A DNA stretch of 64,000 nt from Kingdonia uniflora (lineage: Eukaryota; Streptophyta; Magnoliopsida; Ranunculales; Circaeasteraceae): the NCBI GenBank assembly GCA_014058105.1, contig JACGCM010000452.1, forward strand, positions 1,922,001 to 1,986,000. The letters are read 5' to 3'. Position numbers and translations under genes: made by a program. This document shows positions 42,241 through 52,790 of the stretch, piece after piece; the first letter of the stretch is position 1, and each line of letters starts with the position of its first letter. The notes under the pieces are model-generated. The model made no database searches. It was given only the letters and a program-made list of their open reading frames with translations, and had not been told where the DNA came from.

Positions 42241-42958
42241 ATATGCAGTCTGTTTGGTCGAATTGGGTGAACCAATAATTGATATGTAATGTGTAATCTG
42301 TTTTGTCGAATTGGATGAACCAATAACTGACCTGCAATGTATTTGATGGGTAGTCAAATTAGGATGAACCAATGAGCGACCTATAATGTATTAGATAGGC
42401 GGTCAAATTGGGATGAACTAATAAGCGACTTGTAATGTATTAGATGGGCGGTCGAATTGGGATTAACCAATAAGTGACCTGTAATATGTAATCTGCTTGG
42501 TCGAATTGGGATGAACCAATAAGTGACCTATAATGTATTAGATGGGCGGTCAAATTGGGATTAACCAATAAGCGACTTGTAATATATTAGATGGGCGGTC
42601 AAATTGGGATTAACCAATAAACGACCTGTAATATATAATCTGTTTGGTTGAATTGGGATGAACCAATAAGCGACCTGTAATATATTAGATGGGCGGTCGA
42701 ATTGGGATTAACGAATAAGTGACCTGTAATATATTAGATGGGTGGTTGAATTGGGATTAACTAATAAGCGACCTGTAATATGTAATCTGTTTGGTCAAAT
42801 TGGGATGAATCAATAAGCGACCTGTAATGTATTAGATGGTCAGTCAAATTGGGATGAACCAATAAGCGACTGGTAATATATTAGATAGGCGGTCGAATCA
42901 GGATTAACTAATTAGCGACTTGTAATATGTAATTTGCTTGGTCGAATTAGGATGAACC
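42241..42958. repeat. 49-bp hairpin-forming tandem array of element H (left part)
   Basis: Units begin GGTCGAATTGGGAT at 42450, 42499, 42548, 42597 and 42646, exactly 49 bp apart, and extend over the zone with variants. Each core can pair as GGTCG-A-ATTGG-loop-CCAAT-AAG-CGACC. The array is interrupted by element C and continues at 52664-52790. Confidence 0.9.
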
Positions 42959-43563
42959 TATAGGGACCAGATTTCGCAAAGCTCGAAATAGCTTGAAATC
43001 GATCCTTACACCAAGAACTACTATGACAAGAATTAAATAAAGGATAACACTTGACACATGAGATTTAGCTTGGAAAACCTGTAAATAGGTAAAAAATCAT
43101 GACCTCGAGTGGAGGATTTTGTTAAAGTAGTATTATTGCTTGAGAGAGAGAAAGAGAAAATTTGATTACAAGAGTTAATTTAAGAAAAGATAGCTAGAGA
43201 TCAGATAATTGTATGTATCGAATTCTCTGTCCGCCTCCTTGTTTCCTTAGGAGCTCTGCCCTTTTATAGATCCTTCTCTCAACTTGAAATCATGCTTGAA
43301 CACGTTCTTCTAAAAGTGGAAGTCATGTGCAGTTAAGTGCATAACTGCTAGTTCGTGGGAGACAGATGTATGTTGACTTGTTCTGTTTACATCTGTTGTG
43401 GATGACCCACATTCTGTTTGAGTTCGTGGTCGATGGGTAACTGTTGACGTGTATGTAACATGTTTGTTTATGCGTGAGTCTGGTGCTGGATAAGATCGAG
43501 TCTTCTGGAGCTCAAGGTATAAATGAGATCGAGTGTCCATAGCTCGAGGGATAAGTTCCTACA
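42959..43563 (-). repeat. Element C 3' LTR
   Basis: 605 bp, TATAGGGACC..GTTCCTACA on the plus strand. It is very similar to 52063-52663 by eye, more so than the B pair, so C is younger than B. Confidence 0.92.
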
Positions 43564-43631
43564 ATTGCCCCCTCGCAACTGAAGTCACGTGTGGCTTTAG
43601 TTGTGAAAAACCCTAAACTCGGACCCTGTGA

Positions 43632-43784
43632 TGACGTAAGCGAGAGTTTGAAAACCGGAATGTCTGTATTGATGAGTGTGCTGTCATTATGACGCGTGAG
43701 TGTTATGGGCAGACTTGTGGTTTTCCCGAGCGGATGACTGTCTTGGGAAACAGCGTGCGCTAAATACAGTATCTCTATAAATAG
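43632..43784 (+). promoter_or_regulatory. Candidate promoter for the antisense genes of element C
   Basis: TGACGTAAG at 43632-43640 and TGACG at 43690-43694 match as-1/ocs-type bZIP sites. A TATA box, CTATAAATAG, lies at 43775-43784. The next ATG in an extended frame is at 43887. The block lies just inside the 3' LTR and points away from it, opposite to gag-pol. It is inferred from motifs only. Confidence 0.5.
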
Positions 43785-43886
43785 TGGTCAGATCTGATCG
43801 CCGAATAACCTGCGACAAATCTTCACTTTGCAAAGAAAAACAAACATATTCGTTTTTTTTAGGGGTGAGAAAAAAAATATAAGTTT

Positions 43887-44414
43887 TTGGATGCATACCT
43901 TTGCAATATCTTGGTTAAGATGAGAAATCGAGTGTATCATACCCGGTTTTCTTTCATCATGGAGGAACCCCGGATACGGTATTTTGGCTATCAGAGTAGG
44001 GAAATTCCCTTTGCTGTTTTGTTGAAGGAGTGTTGTTTAAAATATTTTCGGGTATTATGTAGCGCCTGATTTAGCAGTTGGGGTGTATGCGATGAAAAAT
44101 CCCTGGCCTCTAATGACGTTCTGATTTCTAAGGTAGTAGCCCTCTTCAAGCTCTACTAACTTCGGGCTGGTGGGGATAAGGAGGAAGAGACGGCGGTGGT
44201 GGAGGTGGCGTATGGAAGATGGATCGCTTCCTTCGGCACAATCGTCTTTTCTTTTAATTCTTCCTGCAGGGAAATAAAGTGGAAAGAGGTGTTTGACCTA
44301 TTGCAGTCTTGCATTTTTTGAGCTGTGGCTGAGGTTTCTCTGGAAGATCAGCATTATCTCGGCAACTTGAAAAGAACTAGAGACCTGTCCTCATGCTTGA
44401 GAAAGTATCTGTAA
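43887..44414 (+). pseudogene. Element C first antisense frame (175 codons, three premature stops)
   Basis: From ATG 43887 one frame reads MDAYLCNILVKMRNRVYHTR, FGYQSREIPFAVLLKECCL, later VVEVAYGRWIASFGTIVFSF, REIKWKEVFDLLQSC and LRKYL, and stops at 44412-44414. It crosses only three stops (about 44067, 44157 and 44329), each a plausible single change. I recognise no domain. It begins about 100 bases after the TATA box and precedes two further antisense frames. It could be a leading exon or a small independent gene. Confidence 0.4.
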
Positions 44415-44797
44415 TATCGAGCTTCTAAAATCTTGATTATGTAATTGTAAAGCAACGCTGCAGGGGTATTCCTGTAACGAACTTGTTAAATGAAAATCGA
44501 GTGTAATAAAAGAATATTTTGTTTGTTTCTTACTAGCGAAAAGATGAAATAGTCGACACGTCATCGAGCTGTAATAATATGGGAGTAAATAGTTTATGGG
44601 ATAACATACCTTATCCTACCTCGTAAACGACTCGAGCTTGACAAATGTAAAGATAAAGCTAGAAATGTAACATTTAGATAGCTTGATTAAGCACGAAAAG
44701 ATAATAGTAAGTAGTTCGAACCCGGGAATAGTGGGTTATAGAAACTGAAATACGTTACGTATAGTCAATCAAAATATTAGTCCTGTTAACTGAACAG

Positions 44798-44805
44798 TAT
44801 AAAAG
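44798..44805 (+). promoter_or_regulatory. Second TATA-like box in element C
   Basis: TATAAAAG lies 35 bases before the ATG at 44840. In AT-rich DNA such motifs are common, so this is weak evidence by itself. Confidence 0.3.
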
Positions 44806-44839
44806 TGTGACTTGTTCTTTTAGAAGGTTATTCATAAAA

Positions 44840-45188
44840 ATGGTGAAGACTCACTCTCAGAGGGCTGTTGAAGCGCGTGCGTTGGACGACTTGCGCTTAG
44901 CACTCGAGATTGATAAAATAAGGGAAGCTATTTTCAGGCAGCAAGGTTATGATGCAGTTCAACTCGAGACTCGAGCAAACTACGAGGGTATGAATGATGT
45001 AGAAAGGGGTGAGGAAATGAACCGCGCCTACTGGTCTGAGTCCATGCGTATCTGTTGACAGTCTGCTGAAGATCGCAAGGAGTTCGTCATGATGATGGCA
45101 AGGGAGGAGATCATCAATAAGGATAAGGATATCACCTCAGGGCTATTGAAAGCTTGTGGTGTCGAAGGGCGCACCGGTTGCTTCAAAT
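44840..45188 (+). pseudogene. Element C second antisense frame
   Basis: MVKTHSQRAVEARALDDLRL is followed by a charged helical segment (REAIFRQQGYDAVQLETRAN). One stop (TGA 45056-45058) is crossed, then KEFVMMMAREEIINKDKDI and LLKACGVEGRTGCFK. The exon ends at a good donor (AAAT-GTAAGT, 45188/45189). I do not recognise the protein; its composition suggests a coiled-coil or Gag-like helical domain. Confidence 0.45.
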
Positions 45189-45682
45189 GTAAGTATCTTG
45201 GAGATTGGAGTGATTGACTGTTGTATTTTTGAAATGAAACTGCCCGAATTTACTTGAAGAAAACTCTGTTCATGAAAATAGGCTATGACTAGGATTGCTG
45301 TTGAAACTTAAATTTTGAATTTGTGTTGCTAATTGATATTGACGTTAAAGTCAAGGTGTATAAGTAGGGCAAACAAAGGTACGTGGAATTTTAAAATAGA
45401 TAATTCAGAATCATGAATTTAGGGCATTGTGAAAAGAGTGGGACCAAGAGGCTGAGAGATACGCTAAAGTATAATATTTAGTGTAATGATGGGAAGGCGG
45501 TTTTATCGAAGCGGTACGACATGCCTGACAGGTTCAGACGAACAGACAGCTTCGTTCAGAAATTGAGGACTGCTTATTCGAAAACTTAAAACCGCCAGTG
45601 GTTCAGGGAAAGGTGCATAAGTACTCCCTCTCCTCCCTATCCGAATACAAAAAACCAAAAATAGAAAAGAAGGGTTAGGGAG

Positions 45683-48600
45683 ATGGAGATCTCAACTGAC
45701 GATTCCATTACCGCCGAAGAAGGAAAGGATAAGAGGAAAACAGTGTTTAGGAGTCTCTATTGCGAACAGCGAGAGGAGGCTGAGATCGAAGAAGTTTCGA
45801 AGAAGTTGCAGAAATTGAGCAAACTGGTGCGGACCAACACTGTAGACTCTCACTCGGGTGTTGAAGGTAAGTCTGTCTTTGTGTTTTTTAAGAGTTTTTG
45901 TATAAAAATCTTTATTTTGTTGGGATAAGGATGTAATCCCCACCCAAACATAAAATAAAAATAATAAGGGGAAAAATGACTACGGGGCGAGAAAAATCGT
46001 TGTGTGATAATTGTGATTGTAGAAGTGATCTAGTAGTGCGAGCTAATAATTGATATATATATACCTCGACCTATCTATAGGTTTTGTTGGAACAACATCT
46101 TGTATAGTAGATCCTTTACTGTAGATAAGTACGGTTTCAACCTCCAGTTGTGTAAAGGCTGATGACGTAGACCTAGTAGAGAGTTTATCTCACGTCATTA
46201 GAGCAGGGGACGAGGAAGATACTATAGCAGAATTGGTAGAATGGCCTCGTTTGAGGGGTTCTCGAGTTAAGTACCCTATGGGTTGACGAAAAGTGGTGTA
46301 GATGGGATCTGGGGGCACACCTTCGGATATAGGGGTAATTTCTTTAGGACTTGCAGTGTCAGACAAGGAGGGGATTACTTGTATTTGTTGCCTGATTTGG
46401 CTAAAAAAAGGAAGTATAGGCTTTTGGGGGACGAAGTGTCCTTGGAGTACGTTCAAGGCATGGTGAAGGAGAGTCAAACTGATGGTTTCTATTGTTATTT
46501 AGCCCAGTTCGACTATGGGTTGACGCTACCTTTGAGGAATTTGGCTAAGAGTGTTATGAATTTGATTGAGGCTTGCCCAGCGCAGCTAAATTACAATTTT
46601 TGGGAAGTTATCCTCGTATGCGAAACCCTTAATAAGAGATGGGCTGCATCTGGTAGTGAGAGTAGGATTACTGTCAAGGATTTTCTGGAGTATTACGCTG
46701 TGAAGTATGTCACAGCAACTAATGGTGCATATCTTTCTTATAGTTCTTCAAGACCATACTTCTTCGACCTGTCTTCAGCAGGGCGTGTGTGGAACGACAA
46801 CCTTGTATGGGTGTCTGGTGAATATCTTCAGCGGTCTGATGAGGAACCCCTGGAACTTAATAATAGAACTAGAACAAAGGGTAAGTATATCATTGAAAAT
46901 TGAACTATCATTTATATTTTAAACTATATTTCTATAGTTGATTTGTATCTTACGTGGCCTATCTTTTATGCAGGAATTAGCTACAAAGTTTCGAGGAAGG
47001 AATCCTTCATAGATTCTGTTGCCAAGGAAGGCACTGAGCTCGAGGTTGTTCTCAAAAAGTTAGGGATAAATAGGTTCAAAAGGGTAGCTAGTAAGGACGA
47101 CAAGGTCAGGAGATCTCAAGCGAAGAGGAAAATGGCTGGGAAAACTCCAGGCCCTATGGAAGAGAATATGTTAACTCCTGAAATTAATTCTCCTTTGAAG
47201 CTTGTGCGGCTTAACGAAATGCCAGATGGGCCAGTAGACATGGCCACTGTGTCCAGCACTGTTGTACCGAATCTTGCAAAGAGGAAGGCCGTGAAAAGGG
47301 GGGCTGCTTCTCGTTCTGCTGCGTCGAACAGTGTGGACGATAACCGTAAGAGGAGGAAGGTAATTCCTCCCACAAAGTCGCAGGTGGTGTTAGAGGAAAG
47401 CGTTAAGATCGCTGAGGGGGTTGACTTGAGGCCGCGTTTTGAGGTTGAAACCGATCTTATGGAGGAACAATGTCGAGCTAAAGCTCTAGAGAAGGGGGTT
47501 ACTGTTGCTGAAGATGAGTTTAAGAAGGTAAGTAAATATTTAGTTTTTTCGTATTGTTTTGTCATCTCGAGCTGACTTATTTCTTGTTGTAGTTTGCTCG
47601 TGCTCTGAGGGGGGGTTCAGCTTGGTCTCCAGGATAGGTCTATTGAGCTGGAAAGGAGGATTTCCCAGCTCGAGGGAGAGAAAAACCAACTTGAAGAGAG
47701 CTTGACTCGGGAGAGGGAAGCTTATCAGTTGGAGTAGGAGAAAGAAAGGGAAGTTGCTGCCCTAAAGCTGAAGGAAGTTAGGGCCAAAAGTGTAACTGAA
47801 GCAGAGCGATTGGTTTCCGCCTTTGTTACTTCCCGGAACAACCTTGCAGGGAAGCTTTACCAGTTGAGGTATACAAAGGTGGAGATTTTGGCATTTGGAG
47901 AAGGGAATTATGAGGAGAAGGAAATTGTGTATGAAGTGGAGGTTGAGGAAATGGAGGATGGTCTGAATGTTGCTGCAAAGACCATTGCCGATAATCAGAA
48001 AACTATTGATCAGGTAGGATGATCATGTTATGTAACATCGGTTGTGAAACATGAACTCAAGCTTTGTAATATCATTCTGCTGTTTGATGCCAACAATGAT
48101 TTTCTTATGAAACCCCGTATTGTAGGAGATAGAAAGCTTGCACCTCAGAGTTGTGGACTTAGAGGGCCTGCTTGAAGTGGAGAAAAACTCCTTTGCTTAT
48201 AAGTTTGTTCTAGTTTAGGAAGTTTGTGTATGTACACTCTGCCTTACGACCAAAGCTTGTTTCTTGGCCGGTAGGCCAATGGGGCACTGGCTCTCTTAAG
48301 CTTGCAGGTGTTTGTTTTGTAAGTTTGTTAGTATGCTTCTGTCAATCTATTTCCCAATTAGGTACTGATGTTGTGAGTCCCTGCTAACTGTATGTAGAAG
48401 AAGCTAGATGTTGCTAGAGAGAGAAAGAGAGAAGAGCAGACTCTTTTGTATAATGCTGAGTATGAAGAAGAATATGAGACTTTCATATCTTAGTATGAAG
48501 ATCGATTGGATGATAATGTGAAGCTTTCTCTAAAACTCAAAGAAGCTAAGAGCCAAGTCGAGGATAAGACTGCAACACTTTTGAGCAAGGATTTGGCTTT

Positions 48601-49671
48601 GAACCAACTTATCAGCGAACTTGCTGAGTTGAAGGAAAGAGCGGCGTCAGGTTCTCGGTACGACGCTAGATACTGCGCGAACTAACTTGGCTGTGTCTGA
48701 GGCCGATTTTGAAAAATTGAGCAGTAGTATTATGGGCAAAGATTTAGAGTTGCATAACTCTGCACAAATACGTGATTGTTTGACCGCCAGGTTAGATCGT
48801 TTGAAGGCTGATTTACGTCGTTTAAAAGAGAGAGAGGCTAAAAGCAGGGCTAATTCAAGCCAAGAACAAAAGTTTGGTTGACGATTTGGCCCACGTTCGC
48901 AGAAATGTGAGGAGGGCAGTGCAATGTGATAAGGAGATGAATGAAAGAATTAATCAACTCTGTGCTCGAATTACCGAATTGGAGCAGGAATTACGTGCAC
49001 AGGAAATAAAGTATGAGAAGGATCTCTAATTGGAATTGGATAAAAGGGATGGTAAAATTGCTTCTGGCGAGGGGAGTCGAGAAATGAAAGAAATCCTTCA
49101 TCAAAAAGAAGAGTTAGTGGAGAATATGCATATTGACCTCACAAATTCTCGGCAGAAGTCGATAGACCTTTCGAGGCAGATGAGTGAATGTATTAATCAA
49201 TTAACAGCGGAATTGGCTGAATCGAAAGCTTGTCATTTGAGGAATAACAAGTGTGCTGCTGTTACTCACCAATCCTTTAAGGAATTAGTAGTTCATGAGC
49301 AAGATAAATGTGACGGTGATGCTTTGCATCAACGGCAATTAAGCGCATTGGCTGCATTTTTTATTGAGGAAATAAAATTTTTGTAGGTTAAGAGGGATTT
49401 GATGCAAGGTTGCTTCTTTAGGAGGACTTGTATATGTAAACTCGATATCTCGAGCATAGATCTGATTAGGGTTATGGATCATGATATTGGGACCACGACG
49501 GCTAAATAGATAGCTCGAGGGAGAGAAATTATTGCTTAATGAGCTCCAGAATACATGGCATTCCGGACTAACATAGGGGGAAGCTCGAGTGCAGTCTAAC
49601 CTACTTCTGGTGTGGGAGGAAGATCGACTACTCTCCCATCAAGAAAATCCAGCAAAATTAAAAAGAAATAG
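45683..49671 (+). pseudogene. Element C main antisense gene: gypsy-type transposon domain, NLS-like segment, coiled coil; at least six exons
   Basis: Exons inferred from phase and splice sites: 45683-45866 (MEISTDDSITAEEGKDKRKT), 46081-46880, 46974-47527, 47593-48012 and 48127 on, with a long last exon to 49671. Exon 2 carries the putative gypsy-type transposon domain (GIWGHTFGYRGNFFR, YLAQFDYGLTLPLRNLAKSV, ACPAQLNYNFWEVILVCETL). Exon 3 is basic (DDNRKRRKVIPPTKS). The rest is coiled coil. Joins across four introns keep the frame. Stops (e.g. 46123-46125 and 46279-46281) and frameshifts inactivate it. Introns are shared with D. On this strand they cannot be spliced from the gag-pol genomic RNA, which explains their survival. 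Proteins with this domain are widespread as extra genes of plant Ty3/gypsy elements; their role is not settled. Confidence 0.75.
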
Positions 49672-49859
49672 ACTTGAACTCTAATAACGAGTACCTTTTG
49701 TAATTAGCTGATGTTGATGTTTTTGTGACTGATTGAATTGATCAGTGTTCGATGTAGGCCCTTGAGATGAGCATTGTAATTTGAAATGTTGATATTGGAA
49801 ACTAACATTTTCTTCGCCTGCAGTAGATGTTATTCTTTGGTTTGACCCATCGAATTAGA

Positions 49860-50130
49860 AGAAGTCTGTGGGTGTAGAAGTAAGTATTATCTGTGCTTCA
49901 ACCCTTGGACTTTAGGGAGGCTTAGCGGCATCGAGCAAGTTTTTTCCTCACTCGTGCTTTAGGCGTGTTATCTTCAGGCTAAGAGGTTCGTTATGGCCCC
50001 CGCCTTCGGATGGATGAGTATCCTCAGGAGTTAGGCTAGTATTATCTATGCCATTACCAATATTGGATGTTGGTTTTACCCTTAGGTATCGAGCTAGTAT
50101 AAACTGTGCTTAAACCCTTGAGTGGAGATG
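49860..50130. repeat. Short version of the D-type repeat in element C
   Basis: It contains the same blocks as 3440-4160 (TCCTCACTCGTGCTTTAGG, GGCTAAGAGGTTC, CTAGTATTATCTATGCC) in about one and a half copies, at the same position between the antisense gene and pol. Confidence 0.8.
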
Positions 50131-50264
50131 GATGAAGATGAAGTGGAACTGTATAGCAGGGATTCTTGTGATTAAAAAGAGATTTCATTGATTGAAAAGA
50201 GTTTGTACATACATTGGAGGTGAAACCTCGAGGTGGATTGGGCGTTGTTGAGCGATGGAGGAGC

Positions 50265-51660
50265 TATTCAGAGTCGATATAACTTTAATCTTCTTGTATT
50301 CCATGGATTTTGAATTTTGTCACCGGCTTCCGTCATGAGATTGTATGAACCCAGACCAGTTCGACCTATGACCATGAAAGGACCTTCCCAGTTTTCTGCT
50401 AGTTTCCGAGCATGTGAATCTTTTCTATTATCTAGGATTTCTCGAAGGACCCAGTCGTTGAAAGCGAACACCCGAGTGCGAACTCGTTTATTATATGATT
50501 TGTCCAGTGTTTGATGATATCGACCAAGATTTGCGATAGCTCGATCTCGTGTCTCATCGATCCAATTAAGGTTGCACGCTAATTCGAACTCATTTTCTTC
50601 GTCTGTGAGCTCATGGTCTCTTACAGGATGGTGGCACTTTGTGGGATCACTGCTTCAGTTCCATAGGCAAGTAGAAAAGGAGAGCATTGTGTTGACTTCT
50701 GGGGCGTAGTTCGATAAGCCCATAAGACGTGAGGTAATTCACGTATCCAGTTGCCCTTCTTCTGTGACATAAGGCACCTTTTGAGACCATCTACGATAAT
50801 TTTTTTTTGTGATCTTCGCCTGTCCGTTTCCCTAGGGGTAGTACGGGTTTGATGGAGAATGGATTATGTTGTGTTTGTTACGAAATGCTATGATCTTGGC
50901 TCCAACGAACTGAGGACCGTTATCGATACAGATCAAATGGGGGCAACCAAATCTTGTGATGATATGCTGCCAAATGAAAGAAATGACCTCTTCTTCTCGA
51001 GTTCTGCATAAAGGCCTGCTTCGACCCATTTAGTGAAGTAATCCGTGATAATAAGGAGAAATTTCTTATTACCAGAAGTATTGGGGGGTTTACCAACTAG
51101 GTCGAGTGCTTGAACGACCAGTACACCTTACTGGCATGGAGTTTGAGGGCAGGGGCCCGAATTTGATTCCAATGACGCTGACATGCGTCGTATTTCCGTG
51201 AGTATTCTTTAGCTTACTTCCGCATCCCTGGCCAGAAGACTCCTTGGGTAATAGCTCTGTTAGCAAGAACTCTTCCTGCAGTATGGGATCCACAAGTACC
51301 TTCATGTAGATCTCGAAGCATCTTGTCGGCAAGTTCCCTAGAGAGGCACTTGAGGTATGGACCAGTGACTGAACGTTTGCAGAGATTACCGTTTGGTTGG
51401 ACTGTGTAACACTTTGAATTCTCGATGATGTGTCTGTGCTGCTATGGATCATCTGGTAGTGGCCCGTTACATGAGTTATCCAGACCGAGATAAATAACGA
51501 ATGGTTTCCTCTAATCATCTTCCGCCATCTCACCGCCTCCAGTGTTAATCGAATATATTGTAGTACGATTAATACTGGGGATAGAAATAACTTTGATTTG
51601 AAGGTGTCTTGATTCTGTACCCAATACTCTGGCTAAGTAAGCCAATGAGTTTTTCGGCCC
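50265..51660 (-). pseudogene. pol (INT): Element C end of second RNase H and integrase
   Basis: The frame begins with SLAYLARVLGTESRHLQIKV (51650 on, the last RNase H residues). The integrase zinc-finger region follows (MLRDLHEGTCGSHTAGR, KYDACQRHWNQIRAPALKLH), then DYFTKWVEAG, TREEEVISFIWQHIITRFGC and CIDNGPQFVGAKIIAF with the second catalytic Asp kept. The C-terminal domain is at 50471-50268 (LREILDNRKDSHARKLAENW, RTGLGSYNLMTEAG). Stops and frameshifts are present and the first Asp region is deleted. It is closely similar to integrase of G. Confidence 0.8.
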
Positions 51661-51978
51661 TAACTTCTCGTGAACGGAAACCCTTGAGGTCGCTGGTACT
51701 GTCTCACGTTCTCTCAGGGCTGGTGGAGGTTGATTGCTCTGTAATGCTTTCAGAGTTGTTTAAAAAGCTAACATATGAGCTTCTTGTTTCTTTATCTCCA
51801 GAACAAGAGCTTGACGCTCTCGTTCTGACTCGCGGAGCTCTCAATCTGCCAATAGCAGACACTCGAGCTGACTCCGCTTCTCGGCTTCGGCAATTAAACT
51901 CGCCTGAAGTTCGGCAACTCGATCAGGCCCCCTTGAAATTTCAGGCTGAGCTCCCGAAGATTGACATGTTTGAACCAT
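51661..51978 (-). pseudogene. gag: Element C gag N-terminus fused to pol remnant
   Basis: The start ATG is at 51978-51976 (MVQTCQSSGAQPEISRGPDR). An Arg/Glu/Leu-rich helical segment follows (VAELQASLIAEAEKRSQLE), then RERETVPATS. The sequence near 51650-51665 switches from gag to the last part of the second RNase H. The Gag core, protease, RT and first RNase H were therefore lost in one deletion. Confidence 0.7.
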
Positions 51979-52042
51979 AATTGAATACTGCTTGACTGAT
52001 GAGTATTTATCGTGGCTCTTAAGTACGTGGAAAAATCGTGTG

Positions 52043-52060
52043 TTCCCACAGACAATACCA
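52043..52060 (-). other. Element C primer-binding site
   Basis: On the minus strand this reads TGGTATTGTCTGTGGGAA, two bases inside the LTR; tRNA-Lys(UUU) type. Confidence 0.82.
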
Positions 52061-52062
52061 AA

Positions 52063-52663
52063 TATAGGGACCAAATATCGCAAAGCTCAAAATAGCTTGA
52101 AATCGATCCTTACACCAAGAACTACTATGACAAGAATTAAATAAGGGATAACACTTGACAGAGGGGATTTAACGTGGAAAACCTGTAAATAGATAAAAAA
52201 CTACAACCTCGAGTGGAGGATTTTGTTAAAGTAGTATTATTGCTTGAGAGAGAGATATAATTTGATTATAAGAGTTAATCTAAGAAAAGATAGATAGAGA
52301 TCAGATAATTGTATGTATCGAATTCTCTGTCCCTCTGCTTGTTTCCTTAGGAGCTCTGCCCTTTTATAGACCCTGCTCTCAGCTTGACATCATGCTTGAT
52401 CACGTTCTCCTGAAAGTAGAAGTCATGGGCAGTTGAGTGTGTAACTGCTAGCTCGTGGGAGACAGGTGTATGTTGACTTGCTCTGTTCACATCTGTTGTG
52501 GACGACCCACGTTCTGCTTGAGTTCGTGGTTGATGAGTAACTGTTGACGTGTATGTAACGTGTTTGTTTATGCGTGAGTCTGGTACTGGATAAGATCGAG
52601 TCTTCTAGAGCTCGAGGTATAGATGAGATCGAGTGTCCATAGCTCGAGGGATAAGTTCCTACA
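52063..52663 (-). repeat. Element C 5' LTR
   Basis: 601 bp, TATAGGGACC..GTTCCTACA on the plus strand, the partner of 42959-43563. Confidence 0.92.
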
Positions 52664-52790
52664 GAACCAATAAGCGACCTGTAATATATTAGATAGGCGG
52701 TCAAATTGGGATAAACCAATAAATGATCTGTAATGTATTTGATGGGCGGTCGAATTGGAATTAACCAATAACCAACCTGTAACATGTTTG
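52664..52790. repeat. 49-bp hairpin array of element H (right part)
   Basis: It starts with the second GAACC of the C target duplication and continues AATAAGCGACCTGTAATATA and further GGTCGAATTGG units, completing the array cut by C. Confidence 0.88.

Larger units (their letters stand above)
42959..52663 (-). mobile_element. Element C: Tat-type LTR retrotransposon with most of pol deleted, TSD GAACC
   Basis: The LTRs at 42959-43563 and 52063-52663 are flanked by GAACC (42954-42958 and 52664-52668), cut out of one unit of the H array. On the minus strand the order is LTR, primer-binding site, gag N-terminus, a deletion, the end of the second RNase H, integrase, a repeat zone, a large antisense gene set, polypurine tract (GAGGGGGCAAT) and LTR. 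The element is 9.7 kb. More than half of it is occupied by plus-strand genes. It is the same family as D. Confidence 0.92.

Noticed and set aside
42241..42958. CRISPR-like array
   Set aside because: The units are contiguous 49-bp tandem copies without unique spacers, in a plant retroelement.
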